64,000 bases of DNA, taken from NCBI GenBank assembly GCA_019614645.1, contig JABWDB010000037.1, positions 62,001-126,000 of the forward strand, in the 5' to 3' direction. This stretch comes from Stratiolaelaps scimitus (taxonomy: Eukaryota > Arthropoda > Arachnida > Mesostigmata > Laelapidae). Each line of letters starts with the position of its first letter. Positions within the stretch are counted from its first letter, which is position 1. Positions 59,101-64,000 of this stretch are shown piece by piece. The position numbers and the translations under genes were made by a program. The notes beneath the pieces were generated by a model. That model made no database searches. It had not been told where the DNA came from and was given only the letters and a program-made list of their open reading frames with translations.

Positions 59101-59808
59101 TATAAGTTGCTAGCGAAATGCCTGAGACTGCCACCTCAAATATATATCTTACCTGTACAGATAAACTCTCCACACAGTCTAGTGAAAACTTCCGTGCGAA
59201 GCAGAGATACCGCGTCTCCTTACGACCAAAAAATAGACCTTTATCTTTCCAAAGGTCGGCGTCCATCCCAGCATCGCCTAGAATAAAACAACAATTCAAT
59301 ACAATAGAGCTCGTTCTCATCAACTCAAATCCAGTTCAGTGAATGGACAACGTGGACATTGTCATGTCAATAAATAAAGTCAATAGAATAAAGTAAATAT
59401 CTCGATCTCTTATATTCACGCGAGATTTCAAAAGTATCTGTTTTTCTTCCTTCATTTTTGAATTGGTTTCCAAGCACACTCGGGAGTCCGACAAGAACCT
59501 GCAAGAGTTGCTTCGAAATAAAGGATTGATTCCACTGTTTGCAATTTGAATAATGTATTTTTATAAAAGGGAAGAAACACACCATTAACACACAAAATAA
59601 CACAATATAGTTATGTAATACAATCTATATATATATATATATAAATATATATAATAGAGAAAACTTTGTTTGTTTTTATGGTGACAATCGTCATTCCTCT
59701 ATAGGGGTTGATTTCATCCGATAACATACCGGTGAGCTCGATAACGGAATAACCCGATGGTGCATTTTTTGCTTCCTCGACAATGCAGATATCCGTTATA
59801 GGCTCCAT
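55927..59808 (-). CDS. Mvb12: ESCRT-I subunit MVB12 (MABP and UMA regions), six exons, 273 aa
   Basis: Exons 59730-59808, 59153-59277, 58099-58147, 57613-57813, 57227-57375 and 55927-56145 join in phase to 273 codons. The N-terminal MABP domain (about 3-140) has ITDICIVEEAKNAPSGYSVI, the diagnostic DADLWKD..FF.RKETRYLCFAR, TRDTGQKCLRKRHLCY, and SDIGVFSKSAPDGFTLAGEL. The UMA region follows (about 184-228): WIDDIPYRLNPRL, then FNYDFSLEREVL. MVB12 stabilises the ESCRT-I complex that sorts ubiquitinated cargo at endosomes; MABP binds acidic membranes and UMA contacts the other subunits. Length is like animal MVB12A. ATG 59806-59808 directly opens the MABP domain. Intron sequence holds a reverse-transcriptase remnant and a family C repeat. 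Confidence 0.93.
57227..57375 (-). CDS. Mvb12: Mvb12 exon 5: linker and UMA N-terminal part
   Basis: A Gly/Ser-rich linker leads to WIDDIPYRLNPRLLPVTR. It starts with GT, completing a Gly codon, after TTTCGAAG, and ends in phase 0 before GTATGA. The pyrimidine tract is weak. Confidence 0.85.
57613..57813 (-). CDS. Mvb12: Mvb12 exon 4: second half of MABP domain
   Basis: QKCLRKRHLCYTVIGRDIRN to SDIGVFSKSAPDGFTLAGEL and IKINIESNGSTKI. Acceptor TTGCTCGCAG, donor GTAAGT. Confidence 0.92.
58099..58147 (-). CDS. Mvb12: Mvb12 exon 3: 49-base micro-exon
   Basis: QTAPPNVLTISLTRDT plus one base, between TTCATTGCAG and GTTAGT. It is the only segment found that bridges the phase difference between exons 2 and 4, and its TRDTGQK junction fits the MABP pattern T.DT..K..RK..LC. 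Confidence 0.82.
58187..58315 (-). repeat. Repeat family C copy in an Mvb12 intron
   Basis: It matches 13018-13140: TTTATTGGTTTATTA, AACTGCAA, ACAATGCTTAAGTTCTC, then a tRNA-like part with GCGGCCTC.AGCTT and GCCAGAG. On the minus strand GCCGCAGGTTTGAGTGCC resembles a B box. Confidence 0.7.
58505..58960 (-). mobile_element. Non-LTR reverse-transcriptase remnant in an Mvb12 intron
   Basis: The minus strand reads GV then a stop, QGGPPGTALFSLALKESVDS, then NLWNLDDCTLSGDIETV and later SQSDLFKIPSI and GCKKIGRDNVELL. This is the G(V/C)QQGDPLGP.LFSLA...WYLDDGTL pattern of a LINE polymerase with an in-frame stop and NLDD in place of YLDD. Confidence 0.82.
59153..59277 (-). CDS. Mvb12: Mvb12 exon 2: MABP signature
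   Basis: Carries DAGMDADLWKDKGLFFGRKE, TRYLCFARKF and SLDCVESLSVQ. Acceptor TTATTCTAG, donor GTAAGA. Confidence 0.93.
59730..59808 (-). CDS. Mvb12: Mvb12 exon 1
   Basis: MEPITDICIVEEAKNAPSGY and SVIELT plus one base before GTATGT. Reading past the donor would continue in frame without MABP similarity. Confidence 0.88.
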
Positions 59809-61830
59809 ATGACATTCACTTCGTTCTATTTGAACTCGCCCATGTGCCTAGAAGCAACAGCTGCGTACATGAATTATAAGGTGAGTGTAAAATACATTAA
59901 CGAACAGCAATAGCGAATCGTGTCGGCCTTCTGTGTTTGTATTCCGTTAGTGTAGGCATTTAGACCATTTCGTTTACTCTTGAGGATGTACATTGAATAG
60001 CACAGTGAATATAAGTGACAACTTCGGGGTAATATCATCGGCTAGCAACTAAAATGCACATGTTCATATCTGCTAATACTTAGGAGCTACAGAGTCGTTT
60101 GTGTCTCTCTGCTTTAAGCGAATTTAATTAACGATCATTTTTGGAGGAAATCGGGGTTTCAATTGTACGAAGCATATCGCCATATCTTCATAGATCCGTT
60201 CCCGTACAAACACTATCTAACGCAATCGAACTGGAAGGTCATTAGGGTCTCCACTGTGGACCCATCAGTAAACGTCGATAAACTGTTAACTCCGGTGGTG
60301 AAAAGATGCATTAGAGGAAATGGGCAGAAAGCAATCGACAGAAGAATAATGACCCGCGCGGGCGCGCGCGGGCTAATACCATCACACTAAATTTCTACTT
60401 CGGTTGCTTATGCTTTTATTGCTCACCCTGTGTTGTTTAAGTTCTCTTCCCCTATCACTCTCATGGCACTGAGCTCTCAAAGGTGCAATTACTAAAACAA
60501 GCTGTTCTTTGTCAGGCACTATGACTTTAGTGCTCAAAAATTGCAGTCACATTTTGTCAATTATGTACAATGGCTTTACTGCTCTTAAGACATTTTCACC
60601 AGCTCTTAGTTCGCTGTCAGATCAACTAGTGCTTCCATACAGCTGGAGGAAACAAAGTGAGAGAGAGAGCGCGCACAAAAATGGAAACAAGAAGCTTGAA
60701 GCCCGCGAAATTTTGCACGCCTATCCAAATGTTGGTCCAAATGTACGTTCAACATGAGGACACGGTGACCGATTTATTTTTTCTAGCAAAGAATATGTGA
60801 AACGATACGCCCGCTAAAGGCTAACAAATTCCTTCCCGCGCCACGATAGGGTAGTGCAATTTTGACTGAGCTACTAGTTCTTATAGTAGCAGCTTTAGTA
60901 CGGACCCTGACTTTCAACAGTTCTTATACAATTGACACTTAGGGCCAGAAAAGTGATGACCTAAAAAAATATTAATCAAATGAAATTGTCACAAGTACAC
61001 ATAAACCCTTCGCTAATTTACTGAAAACCCACTATATCTGCTACTTGGATGTGACACCTGGACGTGTGAACGTACATAAAGTTCATGCAGTTTGAGGTAA
61101 CGAATATAGCTTTTAGAAAAAATGTAATTTGAAGTAAAACAATCAGCCGTTGAGTCTACACTCAATCCTTACCCGCCATTCAAGATAAATTAACACACTG
61201 GCTCATTACAAAATCATTAGTTGGTTCACTTATTAGGTTGCTCGGAGCTATTTTGTACAGCGACAAACTTTAATAAGAATTCGTTTTTACTTTGATAACT
61301 AAAACTATGGATTTTTTTAGTAGACATCAGAGGCACTCATCCTTATTATTGACACACCGGAGCCAGTGTTCTGGGAGCTTCCGAAAGGCTGTACACTTTC
61401 TATTTGTGTTACCATATCTAATTTCATTGTCGATAACTTTTCGGAGCAAATTTTGGATGAATTTCATTCGGGCTTATTCCCTCAAGAAATAAAAAAAATT
61501 GATCATGCAACGCCGAGTGTCAGCAGTAAACAATGCTTGATATGAAGGCCAAAAAGCAGTTCAAAATTGTCCTATGGCCATGGCTGTTGCTTCGATTTAT
61601 ATCGAAGTTTTTTTTTCGATCTACAAAATAGTTCCGAACTATCAAATTCCTTAATGGAAGTCACATCTAGCCTTCAAATATGTTCTCAAAAGCGACCAAG
61701 GATGGCGCTGCTGTTGCCATGAGGCGGGGTGGCTAATACTATTATATATTGCAACCAATTTTCACCGATATCCAATGAGTGAAAATGGCTGCCATTTCGT
61801 GTTTGAAGTTCTTTATTATCTTTCTGTATC

Positions 61831-61966
61831 TGAAGATACTTGGCAGGAACGAGTGAGGTAGAGAAAAATAAGCAAAGGTAGCCCCGGGCAGGTTCTTAAA
61901 ATACCTATAGTTAAAAGCTGAGGCCTGTCGGGTAGGGTAACAGCTGAGGGTCAGCTCGAAAAGACA
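61831..61966 (+). repeat. SINE A body copy
   Basis: GAAGATACTTGGCAGG, AATAAGCAAAGGTAGCCCCG, GCTGAGGCCTGTCGGG and GCTGAGGGTCAGCTCGAAAA in order. Confidence 0.8.
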
Positions 61967-62839
61967 ATTCAGTTCGTGTTTACTTTGATGACTGTATTTT
62001 GGCGGGTCTGTTCAAATATTCCCGTCGTCAGCGCCCGCTGCATCGAATCACTAGTTAGTGTATGCAGTTTGATTTCCTGTGTTTCGCTCGGCGTCTCTAA
62101 TACTGTGTGAAATTTTGTATTATCATTAATAGCAACAGTATTATAAAGTGTGCAGTGTAGATTCGTTGCTAGATTCGTGAACACGTGGAACGGTACGTCG
62201 ATTCATGATCAGCTTCGCAACAACTAAATAATAATAATCCTCGAATATGTGCCGGCATTGTCGGCTGCCGTCGCGGTACACAAATTCCGGTATTCAAATT
62301 TAGAACAGCTGACAATTAGGGACCTCTCATTTAAGCAGCGTCGTAGAAACGCGATTGAATGCGGCCGTGTAGAATTTCTATTTTGTTCATTCCGCCCAAG
62401 CTCAGTTCCATTTGAATTGGTATTGGTGGCGAAGAGACGGGTACCACCATTCAAATTGTGCTGTCACTGGAACTGGTGTCAATGTAGTAGTTTGGCATCT
62501 CGTCACAGTCGTTTGAGTCTATTATAACGCTATTAACATTTCGAGATATTACTACTGAGCCTAATAATTGTTATGAAAACAGGAGAATACAATGTAAATA
62601 AGTGTAGTTCAATTTCAATGGACGTGTCTATGAATACAAATGCAAAGTTGATATAAACATGGAGCATTCAAGCGAATGGAGCCGGGGCAGACCAACTAAA
62701 TTGTCCTTGTCTCCTATAGGAATAGTGTTGACAAACGGTTTTGAAAGACGATAAGCATCGTAAAGATAAATTTTATATTTTTGCGCTGACTCTCAGCCAA
62801 TATTGAACGTCCACGGCTTTCGGCATTGGTCAAAAAGAT

Positions 62840-62945
62840 AGACTCCTTAAATGACTCCCAAATTTGCAACGGGTGGGAATCGAACCCGGTCGATGTGCAC
62901 CTACGCCCGTCTCTTCCGGTTGCAAAACAGGCGAACATCGATGGA
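62840..62945 (-). repeat. SINE B head, minus strand
   Basis: On the minus strand, GGTTGCAACCGG-like context leads to a B box CCGGGTTCGATTCC and then GTTGCAAATTTGG, as in the other B copies. Confidence 0.65.
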
Positions 62946-64000
62946 CCCCACCACCTCCGGGGGCTACCGGGGGCTCGACTAGCATCGCAAACCCTCACAA
63001 CATTCGAACCGGTGACATGAACAAATCGCTTATATAGCTTGAATTTACAAATTATATTTCAAAACATTTAGTAAAACACGCAACAGATCATCAAACGACG
63101 AAGGAGAGAGAGAGAGAGAGATATATTGGCTCGATAAAACATTAAACCAGATCACAATAGATAATACGTATGTATGTATTGGGTTTATGTAGCGTGGACG
63201 TTAAATGTGGGCTGAGAGTCAGCCCGAAAACCTCATGTATTGGGTTTGTAAAAATTGCTTGTTGTGAACCATGTTAACACGTCGTTGTTGTCATGGGTAA
63301 GCAGATGCTACCTTCAACTAGGGACTTTGGAGGATTATGTAAGCGATGATATACGTTTTGAAAGTGCTTTGAAAAGCATGTCAATGGGGCGCAATTGTCA
63401 TGAAATAGTATATTGAATAAAACTTGCTATATATATTTGAGACTCTATCTTCAAACATGGAACTACGGATGAGACGATTTGCGTCTGCGTTAGTCATTTT
63501 GCCAGACTATCAATATATAATAATAATAAGCGCACTCTATTCAAAGGTAGATGTAATAAGACAATATGCAATCACAAAAATATCTAGCATAGATACGTCC
63601 GTCGTGTACTTACTGTTAATATTTAGAAAACAAATTTAGCTGATGGTTTACCACGGTGTGATAGTGATGTCCTTCAGGGAGGGGTCCAGGAGTTTATATC
63701 TGTTTATATACTCCGGCAGAAGACCTAAAATGCATCCTATTAGGTAAAAAATCCAAATATTTTGGATACAATATTCCATATGTTAATAATGATGATGATA
63801 ATAATAACATTTAACTAGGCGCGCTTTATTACAAAATAGTGTACGTTGGGTGAGCTGATGTGAGTAAAGGAATTAGTTTGCCTCGGTGCCGTGGCCCGTC
63901 TTGTTACTAAGGCCCTCTTGGTAGAAGTGGACCATATATGTATATATATTTATATAACACTTCTGCCAAGGGAGTCATATATATATATATATATATATAT

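Larger units (their letters stand above)
59810..64000. other. 5' flank of Mvb12 and repeat-rich end of window, no gene supported
   Basis: SINE A copy at 61831-61966 (+), SINE B head at 62840-62945 (-), SINE B tail at 63190-63232 (+), a CG-alternating palindrome near 60355-60372, a GA run at 63100-63121, an imperfect inverted repeat 63913-63929/63958-63972 and (TA)n at 63979 to the window end. Open frames at 60163-60390 and 62249-62527 show no domain. Confidence 0.5.

Noticed and set aside
1..64000. CRISPR array, operon or prokaryotic-type system
   Set aside because: No regularly spaced repeats with unique spacers. Genes are intron-bearing and unrelated, and the repeats are eukaryotic transposons and microsatellites.

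Overview
The window is nuclear DNA of an animal, very probably an arthropod. Its genes carry GT-AG introns, AATAAA signals and TATA or pyrimidine-tract promoters. The non-coding DNA is AT-rich and full of (TA)n microsatellites, tRNA-derived SINE-like repeats and decayed transposons. A Cad96Ca-type receptor kinase and two VPVP-repeat, Gly/Tyr-rich secreted proteins point to arthropods. A chelicerate (mite or tick) is my best guess from intron density and repeat style, but the sequence alone does not prove it.

Layout. (1) 3.1-15.2 kb, + strand: a complete nine-exon receptor tyrosine kinase (signal peptide, one cadherin repeat, membrane helix, kinase), the Cad96Ca/Stitcher type, 637 aa. (2) 19.3-22.3 kb, + strand: a two-exon gene for a multi-pass membrane protein of about 190 aa that I do not recognise, ending 24 bases before an AATAAA. 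GC-rich copies of one repeat lie just upstream and in its intron. (3) 17.9-18.5 and 26.3-26.8 kb: reverse-transcriptase remnants. (4) 29.8-30.5 kb (+) and 39.4-40.0 kb (-): two paralogous secreted VPVP-repeat proteins with intronless coding regions, facing each other. Between them lie a palindromic element, a Ty3/Gypsy gag-pol remnant and a mariner remnant. (5) 40-47.5 kb: no gene seen; microsatellites and one RT remnant. (6) 47.5-51.3 kb, - strand: ribosomal protein L35, four exons, with a start codon alone in exon 1 and a 5' pyrimidine tract. Its introns hold a mariner fragment, two copies of a repeat, and a 75-base perfect duplication. (7) 55.9-59.8 kb, - strand: a complete six-exon MVB12 (ESCRT-I) gene of 273 aa, with an RT remnant in an intron. 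(8) 59.8-64 kb: repeats only.

The host genes are unrelated housekeeping, signalling and structural genes. They do not form a pathway or cluster, apart from the VPVP paralogue pair. I found no CRISPR array, operon-like defence locus or other new multi-gene system. The less expected items are the unassigned membrane protein, an in-frame 240-base-offset duplication inside an RpL35 intron, a perfect 35-bp inverted duplication of a retroelement polymerase motif, and a Gly-to-Ser change in the kinase glycine loop.
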